From Zygnema cylindricum (lineage: Eukaryota > Streptophyta > Zygnematophyceae > Zygnematales > Zygnemataceae): DNA of 64,000 bases. Under the pieces are notes generated by a model. That model did not search any database, was not told where the DNA came from, and saw only the letters and a list, made by a program, of their open reading frames with translations. The stretch lies in the NCBI GenBank assembly GCA_037447655.1, contig JBBHKE010000953.1:62001-126000 (forward strand). The letters run 5' to 3'. This document shows positions 10,930 through 23,504 of this stretch, piece by piece (position 1 is the first letter of the stretch; each line of letters opens with the position of its first letter). The translations under genes were made by a program, and so were the position numbers.

Positions 10930-13900
10930 ATGGTTGTGGCATTGTCCCCTCCGCATTCTGCGGCGCGACATATAGTGCAATGCCAGCAGCATGGCGCAGT
11001 GGTGATTGTGGACGACCGCACTCATAGGGTAAGTGGGAGAGAGGGAGAGAGGGAGAGTGCAGGGAGCCCCTAGCCATATCATAGGAGTGGTGGATTGACG
11101 TTCATCCACCATATATAAGACAAAATATGTCTAGCCTGAGTGACGTAAGCTGTTTTGCAGGTCCTGGCCTTAACCGCTAATCTTTTTGACTTCATCGACG
11201 TCCGTCGCCATGTCGGCAGACGTAATCCACAGGATGTGTTGGGGCTGAAACTCCATGAGCTCGTCAATGAAGAGGTAAGCATCATATGACTTACATTACA
11301 AAGAATGAGCTGATGGAAAAAGGTAATCGTGAAAGCCTCAAGCATCCTTTTTCTGCTTTGTAGATCTCCCGTGAAAATACACAGCTAGCAAAGCGGTATG
11401 CTAAGCTGCCTGTGAGGAAGTCATAGAAACAGTTTTCAGATTTTGGTTGAATTCTTGACAGGCTTTTTCCATTCTTACTGCACTTCTTCAACGGGCCACC
11501 ATGTACGGCACAAGCACTTGCCAAATCACGTTAACCATTGGAGGTGAGTGTTCAACAGAGTTATTTTTTCTTAAATTGTCTGCTCTATTTGTGTAGCATG
11601 TGGCTTGCTGTAATAGACTACGTTTTGTCTCGGCGTCAAACAGATGTCCCCCAATGTGGGTACACACTAATGGTTTTTGGCTTGTGCAGGACCCAATCTT
11701 TGTGTGACTGGCTGCCGAAGCAACCCTGGAGTTATTTTAAGTTTAGAGGTAGATTCTGAACAAGGTATTTCTGCTCAACCTTTACATGTTTGTCGGGGTT
11801 TCTTTTTGAGGCAACCACTGGTCTCTTTTGTACTTTCGTCCGAGCTTGTGACTTTAGTATCCAAGTCCTGAAGCAGAAAAAGAAAAATCATTTTGAACAT
11901 ACTATCGAAGGTGTCTTGATGCGGACATACTGTGCATCTGAGAATCCTGCATCTGAGAATCCTGCATCTTGCTGTTGTTGCCTTTCAGGTTGTTACAAGT
12001 TACAAATGTTGTAGGTAGGGTTTTACTTAGGTATCTTCTTTAATGTGAGAACCCCTGGAAACTGACACAAAATTTCATTGGCAGTTACTCGACTTCACTT
12101 TCATCAACTTGCCCGAAGAGCCATTGACCGCCTTCAAGAAGCTCCCAATAGAGACATAGCATGGCTTTGCAATGCTGCGGTACAGGTAATGCAGGAATCC
12201 TACTTTTTTGATCGACAATTCAGTCATTCGGCAACACTGTCTATTTTTTTTTCTTTCAAATTTACTTTGGCAAGAATTTTGGGCTGAGAAAGCTTGATGG
12301 GCATAAATTTAAGCCTCAGGCGCTGGAAGGAGTTAGTCCAGGGGAGATCCAATTGTAGTAGCTTTCTGAAAACTTGGTTTGTGCATGTCCTCGCAGGAAT
12401 TGAAAGGATTGACTGGCTATGATAGAGTGACTATTGGGCGAGTGTCCGATGATAACCACGCACAGGTAAAGCTTGATTTTCCCCGACAATCTGCTTCCTA
12501 ATGCTGGTTATTTTTACATTTCTGGATCACAAATAGCTGTAGACCTGCCAACAGGCCTCACAACGCCTTTTGTTTTTCACTTGTTCTTCAGATTATTGCG
12601 GAGGCTGCGAATAGTGACGTTGAACCTATGCTCGGCTCGTACTTTCCTCCAGCTCACATTCCACAGGTAATGCATATACCTGTCATTGAGGCTCAAATGC
12701 TTATGTTAGCGAAGCACGGCACACATATGTGACCCCTTACATTTTGAATACAAAGGGTTGAGAATTATTGACACATGCATTTTTGTCAGCTTATTCCATT
12801 TTTGTTTTGTCAAATTTGAGCAGCGAATAGCTGTGTAGTGATTCTCAGCGTTGAGTCTGGAATTGGGTTCAAACTCCAGGCAGGTTAAGCTTATTATGGA
12901 ATGCCAAACTGTTTAGTGACCATGTTTTGTGGTTTTGAATATGGTCCAAATATGGAGTTGACAGGCATGGCTGGAAGAAGGCACGAAAGAACAGATTCCT
13001 ATGCGCTTCATCTTCGACGTTTTGGCAGGACAGGTGGAGCTGCTTCAAGATGGTTCCCCTGTACAACCTAGTGGCCTTCCCGCGTCCCCTCTAGCAGGTG
13101 AGTCTCGTAGGTTTGAGGGTCCCTTTCTTTTCCCTTTTTGACATGGTAAAAGCCCTAGAAGGAAGATTCTAACACATTTCTAGGAATTACAGTGAAGGTA
13201 CAAACTATGCAGTGGCTCTGCAATCTTATGGGAGTTCTGCTTGTGTCGTTTCTAGGTAGTGGGCTGAATAAAATCCTAATTTCTATTCAATTATTTGCCG
13301 CAAGGGTTTGAAATGTTCGCTGAACCAATGCTTTGGTACTGACGGTTCCGTACTTTCATTTGACCAACTCAATTCTTTCAGGTCTTTCCACCATTTTCAG
13401 ATTAGTTGACCAGTCCCAACCCAGGTGTTGATGCAGTGCCACGCTTTACCTCACTTTGCAGGAGTGGATGCAAAACAACGAGAAGCTCTCCTTGCAATGG
13501 GAGTCCGATCGTTGCTCCTCATGCCCTTGATTCTCGTCAGTAGAGCACAACGGAAAGTTTGGGGTTTAATAATATTTCACAGTTATGATCAACCGAGGAC
13601 AGTTCCATGCTCGCAGAGAGCTGCATGCACATTTTTGGTACAGGTGAGTTCCAGATTCTATTATAGTGGATGAAAGGAGGACATATATGAATTGTATCAC
13701 TTGTTTGTAAGATTTCAAAATAATTTTGAGATAATTCTTACATCGAGAATATGTTCTTGTGTTCTTTTTCAGGCACTTAGGGCTCATCTCATGACCTCAG
13801 TGAAAGGTGCGGAAAGGGCGGAGAGTCGACGGATTTCAAGTTTACAAGCAACAATTTGCGACCGTCTGACACATCAAGTCCCGTCTGCTTTGGTTTCCGA

Positions 13901-16900
13901 GACTCCCTCTATCAAAGACCTCGTGAGTGTTCTGACCTTCTTCACTTGAATTTGGGCTTGTGGACTCATATGTACTTATGGGTACGTTTCTTTGTCAGTC
14001 ACCGTCAAAATATAGCAGACAATTCAAACTTTTTTCTTATAACAGGCTTTCAAAATTGTTCTCGGTGGTCAATGAAATAACTCCACACACTGTTCTATGA
14101 TTCGATTGGAGACTGAAATAGGTATTTGAAGAGTTTTATGGGTGGCTTCTTTTCATTCAGTTTTGAAATGGGCATGTAAAAATCATTGACCTTTGGACCA
14201 GTCTCAATGATTTCCCAGTCCCAAGGTCATTGCAATTTGGGACAGATAAGAAAAGGTTTGTGTTTCTGAAAGTGAATCGTCAATGTTTTGCAGGTTTTTC
14301 TCGCTGTAACGTGACCAAGTTTACAACCAAATTCTAACAGGGTTTGACTTTTGCATGGGTTTATCGTGCTGACAGATTCCCTGTGATGGGGTTGCTCACT
14401 TGCGAGGGGGGCAAGTGGTTAAAAATGGCATATGTCTCGCCGATAAACAGGTGAGTTTTTTCCTGATATAAATGCATGTTCAAAATTGTGAAGAGATGTG
14501 ATGCCGGAGGCTATGGCCATGATCCTTTCGCAGGCAGGTTTTCCATGTCCAAAAATCGATCATCAATTTTGTGGTGTTTCTGTTGCATTGCGACATGAGG
14601 GGTACGGCAGTGTTACCTGTTGCAAGTTACAGAAAGAAAGAATAGACACTCTCCTGTAATATGTTTACCATTTATGCCAGTGCTTATCCTTAAGCAATTA
14701 CAGTTTTTTGAGGTTTTTTGACTAGACTAATGTATGTCAGATGTATTGATTCATTTCAACAGTAAGATCCTCCATGTTGGTTGAGTGACGTTACCTCCAC
14801 ATTTTTTCCTGCAGATCCAAGATCTTGTTGCTTGGGCAAAAGAAAGAACCAACACTGATAACATATTCTACACTGCTAGTTTGGCCGAGGACGGTTTTTC
14901 AGCCACTGATGATTGGACAGATGTCATATGTGGGGCACTAGTGGCTCCTGTGTCGGACACCGATGTTTTTGTATGGTTCCGTAAACGTAAGCCCGTAATT
15001 GTTTCATTCTCTTCTAATCACTTAGTGTCATTTTCTTCCTTTCTTTCTATTTTTGTTGGCAACGGTTGTTGTATCTGGCAACTAGCCACTGGAGAGAGCA
15101 AGTAAGAGAAGGTCTTTGTAAAGCTGATTTTTTATCGCTGTCTTTCTTTATTATTGCTGCAGCATTAGTTTGCTTATCTTATTTTTCTCCCTCTCTCTGT
15201 CCCTTCCTCGCCCTTGCACTTGCCCTCTCCTATCGCACTCCCTCTCTCTCTATCCCTCTTCCTCATCATCCCCCCGCTCGCACTCCACTTCCTGTTCTGT
15301 GTCCAGGACTTCAAGTGGCTCCTAAATGGGCGTGGACTGACGCGGCAGCTGGAGGAAGCTCCTCGGTCGAACGGAAAAAGATTTGGTACGAAGCCAGATC
15401 TGTTCATTGGACTCATGGGGAGGTATGTTTATCTAACATTTTTTTGTTTTCCTGGTTTTTGCTTGACTGTCTATCTTTTCGGCATTTTGTGCCTTCATTA
15501 CCGAGGATGTTGTTAGCTAATATCCTTGAAGACATTCATGATTCTGTAATCTGTTGTCAAACCTGCAATGTGTTATGACTTTCTTTCTGCAGTTTGACCT
15601 GGTCACTAATCTTGCTGAGGGAAGTCAAGCATTCAGGATGCTGACATTGCCTATTTGTCATCTTCCCAGTTGGCGGGCGTTAAAGGTCTCCAGAGACTTG
15701 CTCAGGAGACACTGAATGGAAACAGTGAACCAATGAAAACCATGATGCTGGTGATATATCGTCCCATTTCTCCTCGCTTCTTTTGTTCTTTTTCTTGCCT
15801 TTTCATTTTCTGCGTTCTTACTCATCGCTATTATTTCTATTCTGAACTTGATTCTGGGGTTTTGGAATTGACCAGGTTCGCCTGAATGAGGAGAGGTTAC
15901 GAGCTATGCAGGATCTTGCAATGGTGGCTCGTGATTTGGGTAGAATGATGGAGATTTCTAAAACCCCAATTATGGGGATCAGTAGGGAGATGGCTATCAC
16001 AGAATGGAACAAGCGAATGGCAGAGCTCACCGGGAGACCCAAGGTACTTTTCCTCCATACCTTTCTCTAATTATCTTTCTTTCCTTACACACTCGTTTTC
16101 TTACCGTGTCTGTATCTTTCAGATTGTGTTTTCTCGCGGTCAAGTATTAAAAGAAATATTTTCCCAGAATCACGCAACAACTTGAAAGTACAGCTGTTTG
16201 ATGACAGGAAATAAAAACATTTGTTTTATAAATTGTACAAAATGGTTGGTGAATTTGGTGCTGAAGGAAATCGATTTCGGATAAAATGGTTTGTTTGGCA
16301 GGCATCAGTTATTGGCAAAGGATTAGCTGAGATACTTATACCTCAAAATATTGAAACGACGCGTCTCAAATTGGAAAAAGCGATGGAAGGAAAAGCTCAA
16401 GACCATGTGGAGCTTATGCTGAAATGTACAACAAAATCGCCAGCAAGTCAGCAAAACATGACAGGAAAAGGGAAAACTGCAGATGGAGAAAATGATGTGG
16501 GGATAATGGTATTAATGGCCACTATGACTCCCCAGTGGGATTCCACAAATGAAGTTATTGGTGTTAGTATTATTGGACAAGATATCACGGAGCAAAAACA
16601 GATGATGAAACGGTTTGAAGATGGAGTTGCAACAGATTACAAGCAGATGCTGGATAAGGTAGTTGGATTTTTGATCTCTTAAGGGATATTTACCCTGAAT
16701 TTGCCCAGTGCGTATCAATCACAATTTGCATTTTAACACTCAAGTGAAGTCCCATAGAACTGTTTTAACAGTGATTTTACTTCACACTCAGCTGCTTATC
16801 TTGGGCACTTCTATTTTGAGATTTGTTCAGGTTTCTGTTTGTTCTGGCTTTGTTACAATTCATCATTTTCCATTTCCTGGTCGCTGTTGCACATATTAAG

Positions 16901-19900
16901 CCAATAAAGTTTAGTGGTATTGAAAAGCCGTCTTGTATTCCTTGTTGAAATCCCTGATTAATGTATTCATTTTATTTTTGTTTTGGGCAGGCTACCATGC
17001 CAATATGGGGAGTTGACAAGGAGGGGAGAATTGTGGAATGGAATAATGCCATGGCTAAGGTGAGTAAGTTGTATGGAGATAATGCGTCTATTGTATCTTT
17101 GTTTTCTTGTGGTGTGATGGGATGCCACATGCCACGCTTTTTCTACTCGAGGACTCGCTTTTGTTTACCTATTCAGTTGCCTAGTATGCTACAAAGTGTT
17201 ACTATGGAAAATAATCAGCAGGTGTTGGACTAGCCTTGTAATGACTTGCGAGTTTTAATGTACTTTGAGCAGGAATTGTGAGAGAAAATTTTCCTTCGAT
17301 GTTTCTCTAACAGTATCTTCTAAACCTTGTGTGTGTCAGACCAGCGGAATTTCCAAAGACCAGGCCATTGGGAAGAGCCTCGTGGGAGAGCTTGTAGGTT
17401 TGGAAAAACGACTAATGGTGCCAGAAAAGGATATGCTTCTCTCTTTGGAATTTGCAATTGAACGGGCTCTTGCTGGCCACGAAACTCCCTTAGTAGGTTT
17501 CAATTTTGTTAATGATGAGGGCAGAAGTGTGGATTCTGTCCTCAACATCCAGCTTCGAAAAGAGGATTCTTTAAACTCAACACAGGTGAGCTGAGTAGTG
17601 AGAGCTCTGTACCACTCGAAATATCCAGGTTTTGCGTTAGATTTATTGTTTCAGTTTTGGGTTTTTGTGTTGGTAGGAAACCGTGCCTCATGTCTGTTGC
17701 TTCTGTTTATCATGGAAGGACGAGAAATATGAAGTTGATCAGACTGGCCTCCTTTGTGCTTAGCTGTGCTTTATTTTTGCATGGGAGTGACCGTTAGTTT
17801 TACTATTTGCAGGACAAAAGAGGCTGTTTTTCTTTTTTCAATGTTTCTAGTATTTGATCTAGTTAGCTATTGTAAGATGCACAAAGAGTCTGTCAAGCTT
17901 CTACTTTTCTTGCCTTCCTGTGAGCACTCTTTAATCACACTGGTGTCTGGGCGGGGATAGTATTTTGTTGCTTGTTGTCCTTTGTCCGTATCTCCGCGTG
18001 CCTATTATCCGCAACGTCAGTTCTGTCTTTTATTTCTTTTTGTATGATAAGGTTTTCATCAGCAGTTGGTTTGAGAGACAGCTATTTTTCTGCTCTGTAC
18101 TTTCATGTTTTCAGGAGCCTTTCTGATAAGAGCGGTTTTTGGAGAGTTTCACAGGTGATGTGCTTCATGGAGGATGTCACTATGCGTCGTGCGATGGAGA
18201 AAGCCATGGCCGTCAGATTGGCAGCAGAAGCTGCCGCAGACGCAAAAACCCGGCATCTGGCATTCCTTTGTCATGAGATTCGTAACCCTCTCAATGGTAT
18301 CCTGGGCAATATATCTTTTATGGAAGATACAACTCTGTCAGAAGAGCAGAAGGAGTTGGTGCAAACGACCTCCACTTGTGGTTATCAGCTGCGCAAAATC
18401 GTGGAAGATGTCCTGGATATCAATTCTATCGAGGGAGGAAAAGTTGTCCTTGAATGTGCTGAACTGCACTTGCAGAGAATCGTAAATGCGGTCATCAGTC
18501 AAGTGGGTCTGGCTGCGTCCAAGAAGGGCTTGCAGTTGTACAGTAGAGTTGGAGCTCGTTGCCGAAACTTTAAGCCTCTTGGAGATGCCCCAAGACTTCA
18601 GCAAGTTCTTTCAAATTTTGCATGGAATGCTGTGAAGTTCACACAACAGGGTTGGGTGGAACTCAGTGTGGGAATGGAGGAGCCCCAACCTCCACAGCCA
18701 GATGGGAACCAATTTGCAAGATTTCACTTTCAGGTCGCGGATTCTGGTGAAGGAATTCCCGACAGTCTTCGGGTCCGCCTGTTTGAAGAATTCTCCACTG
18801 GGAGAAAGACGGCTTCCAGTCAGTAAGTTACCTCTAGTTACTTCCGAGCAGATAGCAGTTGCTGATGATGTGAGGACTGGATAGCGGTCATAGGGAATTG
18901 TCACTTACAGTTAGGCATTTTCTTCTGGAGTAACTGGCGCCAGTGTCCAATTGGTTTTTGTAAACAGCAAATGTCTTTATTGTGATGCTTTAGGTCCTGG
19001 CTATGTGCTACACTTTGCCCTCAGGTAGTTGAACTCCTATCCATCTTTTCATGTTTGAGTGATTGTTGTTGTGAAGTTGCAAAATGGGCGAGCATTCTAC
19101 AGCATTACACATTTGAGAGTTTATATGGCTGCAGTAGGCATGGAGATCGCTTCGGAACCCAGTGACAGATTCCTGTTCTAGAGTTTTGGAGCCTATAAGT
19201 GTCTGCTCCATTTCCCTGTTGCTCTTTAAAATTGTGCAAGTTTTGAACTGACAATAATGCATTTTATTTGTTACAGGTATGGTGGGACTGGTCTTGGGTT
19301 GTCGATCTGCCAGCAATTGGCCTCTCTCATGGGAGGCGACATCAGGTGTCAGTCAGAAGTCGGGAAAGGTTCAACGTTTTCTTTGGATGTAGATCTTCAG
19401 ATTCTTCCTCTGAATTTGAAGGAATCAAGCTCTTGCGGAGCCAAACAGTTTTCCGATGTGCGAAAGGAGCACACATCATTCTCAGATTCGGAAAATGGTA
19501 ACCAGGATGGGTCTGAGGAGGAAATGGGGCAGACTGTCGACAATTTAGGTGGGGACAAGGGAGCTCCTCAAGTTGAGGAGAAAGAAAACCTGGCTGATGA
19601 AAAGAATGTTGTTCCTGCACAGAAAGATGGGGAGAAAAGTACTAGCAGTAAGACTTCCTCACTTGGAAACAATAAGCAAGCAACACAGTTAAGGAGTTGG
19701 GGGGGCTATACAAACTCACCGGACTCGCTTTCACCTATGAAGGAAAGGCTGGAAGAAACACCATCACAAGGGTCTCAAGGAGGAATGAAAGTGAGTTCAG
19801 ATATCAAAGGGAATGCACTGCAGTCAAGACAATCGGATGTGGAATTCATTTCAAAATCAGAATCTCAGAAGGCCGTGATCCCGTCAACGGAGGAGCCTGT

Positions 19901-22831
19901 CAGTCAGCTTCAGAACATGGTTACAAGAACTTCAGAAAGGAAACAACATGAAGCTCCTGAGGTGGTGCGGACATCAAATGCAGGAAAACTGGCTGTTGGG
20001 CCTAGTCCACATATTGGCATTGAAGCCCGGACAGGCAGAAATGAGGTAGATCAATCAGCTGCACGTTCAAGCAGGAATACAAATCCTTCTCCTTTGAAGG
20101 TGACCGAAGTGGAGAGAGGAGAGAACAAAAGCCGGTTTGCGGCTTCTGGTCCTCAACAGTCCGAGAAAGATAATCTTCCCTTGTCTATGGAGAGAAAGTC
20201 CTCAGCAGCTATTTTTCAGAAGTTCCCACAAAGTAACTACACACTTCCCGGTCAAATGGGCACCTCGACAAAATTGACGTCAGCTCCTGCGAACTGTACG
20301 CTGAAAAGGACATCGAGTGTTCAAACAGGGAAAGGTGAATCTCAATGTGGTTCTACAGGACAGCAGGAGCAATCACTCTGGGGGAAGAGAAACGGGGCAG
20401 ACCTTGTTCAGGAACAAGCTGCAGCAATTGCTAAATTGACTGACATGTATGGGGATGAATGGAGTTTTAAGGTTGTAAGGGAACATTTATCTTCCGACGC
20501 AGTCGCAGTACTTGCAGAGGTTATTATCCGAGGCACGGTTCGCCAGCAATGGGGCAGTGTTCCGTGTGAGGGTGTATCACCAGCTCTGTTGTTTCCTGCT
20601 GCAACAGCAAAGGCTTTACAGGAAGTGGCGGCCTTATTTAGACAAAGCACCGGTGGGAAAAAGGCGGGATTGCCCTATTCCGGAAGCTTGTGGGCAGGGA
20701 GATTTTCTAAGGACCCCACGCTTTTGGCGTTGAATAGTGCAAATTCCGGAACTGATACAGCTCTTCCTTTGTCGAGGACAAGCTCGGCAGATGTCCAATC
20801 AGGCGGAATGACAGCTCTGTCATCCAACTCTGGCAGTAAAATTGGATCACCGAAATTAAAGAATATGGTAACAGATAAACAGCAGGTTTCAGAAGCAGCT
20901 AACAAACTTGTTGGAGCTCTTCGCCAACATTCTAGGAAGATCAGCTCAAATGCCAGTAGTGCCAGTCTGTCCATACCCGTCTCTCCTCACCCTCCTCCAC
21001 CGCTGGAGACAAATACAATTCCACAGCACCCAGGCAAACCAGCTACGCTAGTAACAGCCAGTTCTTTGCCAAGGCAGTTCGGAATATCTCTCAACCCTAT
21101 CTTAACAACAACACCCACTCGAACTAGCCCTATTGTCCTTCCTGGTTCTTCAGGTCCAGCCAATCCTTCCCCTCCTGTCAGTCTCAGTGCTGATCAGCAG
21201 TCGCTGCTTGCGCCCTCCAGTAAAGATGATACTCAAGGCTCGTCAAAAAGTTTGGGATTTAATGTGGAGAGTAAGCAACAGTACACTCAAAATCCACATA
21301 GTGCTGAAACTGGCGGATTGGAACTGCAGCATAATATGGAAACTCGTCCGCAGAGGCCAGATCCACTAGTCAATCCCAAGGTGATTTTCTTTTCAAAAGA
21401 CATCTCTGCCCAGAGCTGCCTGAAGTTCAAATGAAATACGAGTTTGGAAAATGCTGCGTTTGCAGTGTCTAGTGTCTAATAGTGTGTTCTGGTTCCTTTT
21501 CGATTTGTGCCTGTTTCTGGTGTCCGTGTAACTAACGTAAGGCGGCTGATCACTCAATAGAATTGTTTTCCCTTCAGTTTGAGATATGTAACTTATGGTG
21601 AATGGCCTCCTTTGTGTGATTTTTCACTCCAGGTACTCATTATTGATGATGAGCCGGTCAATATACGAGTTGTGAAACGAGCTTTGGACCGGTATGTAGC
21701 TACTGCTCGTCGATTCTTTGAGTGGTATGCCTCAGGGCTAGGGAACCCAGTTGTGGATTGCATCCCTGAGCAGAAATTTTTCATCTGAAATGCATCCCTT
21801 GGATGCTTCTCAAAGACAAGGACCAGCTGTTATTTGATGTGCGCTTTATGCTAATACTTGTAGATTCTTGTTGCCCACAAACGGAGTACTGATGCATAGG
21901 CTGTCTGCCGTAATATTGCAGGGCAAGCTTTAAGGTGGTGACTGGCTCAGATGGGACGGACGTTGTGGAAATGGTAGTGAACCAAAGACAATGTTTCGAT
22001 GCTCTGTTACTGGATGAGAGGTGAGGAGCTCGGCGTATTTATCATCTTAAATCTTTTATGGGAACCGGCAAAACCGTTTGCTTCAACTTAAACTGGTCAT
22101 TGGAATATGTTTGCGTATACGATGGAAGCACTAGTAAAGAATATTTATTTCGGTCAACGATGTTTGTTAGAAGTAGTTTCTGCAAGCTGCTGTTGTTGTT
22201 CGATCCTTGATTTAAAGAAAGATTTATAGTTTAACAATGTCAGGAAACTTGATCTCGCAGATTGAAAGTCATGAATGGCTCGGAGGCCTGCATGCTTGTC
22301 CGCGAGTTTGAAATCTCCAACGGCTTACCAGAAATGCCCATTATTGCAATTTCTGCAAATGTAGAGCCTGATGATGTGGTGAGTTGCCATTTTGACCTTA
22401 TTGGGTATAGATTCTAGTTGGCATAAAGCTGCTTGTTTGTGTCTTGACGTGCCTGTAATGCGTCTTTTGCATTATTAGCGGTATTGATCTTATAATTGAA
22501 TTGGTTGGTGTGTGTTCTCTGTTTTCTTTCTGGGTGCTTTAACGTTGAGCTGTTTGAAGGGTTCCCGTCAACTTATCCGGTGCCCACGATTGTGGTCCTC
22601 TGGAGCATTACTGATTATCGTTTTTTTTTTTTCACTCTGTTTCAGAAACGGTATGCCATTGCCGGGTATTCGGCCGTTATGGGAAAGCCAATCAATGTTC
22701 GCACAGTGGGAGATAGGTTGCGGAAATTTTTAGCATCGTTTAAGCAGCTGCCTCCTGCCCGAAGGATAGAGTTGAAAAGAGGGGAGGCTGTAAAAGTGAA
22801 GAAGTATGAAGACATCATATTGTTCTCTTGA
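10930..22831 (+). CDS. Phytochrome-like hybrid histidine kinase with receiver domain (copy B, complete)
   Basis: Exons: 10930-11028, 11161-11274, 11364-11411, 11462-11543, 11690-11764, 12085-12185, 12397-12465, 12592-12666, 12965-13097, 13462-13643, 13773-13922, 14376-14450, 14815-14986, 15307-15422, 15637-15750 (or from 15593, which breaks frame), 15876-16043, 16302-16658, 16991-17059, 17340-17585, 18155-18822, 19277-21380, 21633-21691, 21922-22020, 22261-22378, 22646-22831. All phases agree; about 1,892 residues. An in-frame TAA just upstream supports the ATG at 10930, though an extra 5' exon is possible. Domains: PAS ~15-140, GAF ~150-330, PHY ~330-535, PAS ~540-700, PAS ~710-815, kinase ~830-1090, linker ~1090-1739, receiver ~1740-1880. 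The usual DIP motif is HIP (His218), and Lys270 lies where the bilin Cys is expected. Kinase His855 (CHEIRNP), N box ([10 protein letters not shown]), G boxes (DSGEGIP, GGTGLGL), receiver Asp1744, Asp1745, Asp1790 and Lys1845 are present. The family senses red light; here the light-sensing chemistry is doubtful but phosphorelay looks intact. Confidence 0.88.
11870..18140 (+). repeat. Segmental duplication, right copy (partner 1-6275)
   Basis: Covers exon 6 through exon 19 of the complete gene plus introns. The segment left of 11870 probably also had a partner, but that lies outside the window. Confidence 0.95.
15593..15750 (+). other. Ambiguous exon 15 acceptor (frame problem shared by both copies)
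   Basis: A strong acceptor (CTTTCTTTCTGCAG) ends at 15592, but an exon from 15593 to 15750 is 158 bases, one short of a multiple of three, and runs into a stop. A weaker acceptor ending ATTCAG at 15636 gives a 114-base in-frame exon. Copy A has the same sequence at 3727-3884 with 3771 as the alternative start. Confidence 0.7.
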
Positions 22832-23299
22832 AGACTTTTTGCGAAGCTGGCCTCGCCTTTATGCAGGAGATGGGTTGAGGGCTGGCTTAGATTTCCTCTA
22901 AAAAATTGTCAAACCATTTGTTGCCACCTTTATAGTGTGGCACTCACCTAATTTTTATTCTTTTATAGTAGTATAAGTGTAATTCAAGGCTTGGCAGAGC
23001 CACTATTTATAGCAGTTTATTTCGAAGGCCTTGGTTTATTAACGTAAAGGAAAAATTAAAATCATGTACACTATTTAAAAAAAAAAAAAATCCAGGAACC
23101 CAAATTAGAGTTAAATACTCTAATAACGTTTCGCGGTGTAGTTGTTGAACAACTCTTGACGCACAGTACACCGTCGATAGCTACTTATGTTAATAACACT
23201 TGCATGGTTCACACTTGAAAAAGGGGAAAACGGTATGGTATGAAAACGGTACTTTTTTTTGTCCACCGTGAACTGGCACGTGACGCTAGCCTACGTCAA
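22832..23299. other. 3' flank of the phytochrome-like gene
   Basis: About 230 bases of AT-rich likely 3' UTR follow the stop at 22831, then an A run near 23077-23090. From 23112 a single forward copy of the AACGTTTCGCGGTGTAG-type motif marks the start of the repeat-rich interval. No gene seen. Confidence 0.5.
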
Positions 23300-23504
23300 C
23301 TACACCGCGAATCGTTATTAGCGTTGAGAAATTATTAGAGTAAAGATAAAATTAGCGTCATTCATTCTAATTTAGTGCCAGGAGACGTGGCTGATTATGA
23401 TCCACTTCCTTAAATAGTGCAGTTTATTCTATTTAAGGTATCAATGTCAAAATTTGGGGGTGCCGATATAGAGTTCATAACGCTAATAACGATTCGCGGT
23501 GTAG
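23300..23504. mobile_element. MITE-like element, 205 bp
   Basis: The termini are perfect inverted copies beginning CTACACCGCGAATCGTTATT. A homologous element of the same length lies at 27199-27403. The inside carries a partly palindromic block around GACGTGG and TTAAATAGTG. No coding capacity. Confidence 0.65.

Noticed and set aside
13425-13461. QCHALPHF as the bilin-binding Cys-His of exon 10
   Set aside because: Exon 9 ends in phase 1 and only the acceptor at 13461 keeps the frame. The acceptor before GTGTTGATG leads to a stop. Kept as a caveat because it is in the same frame.
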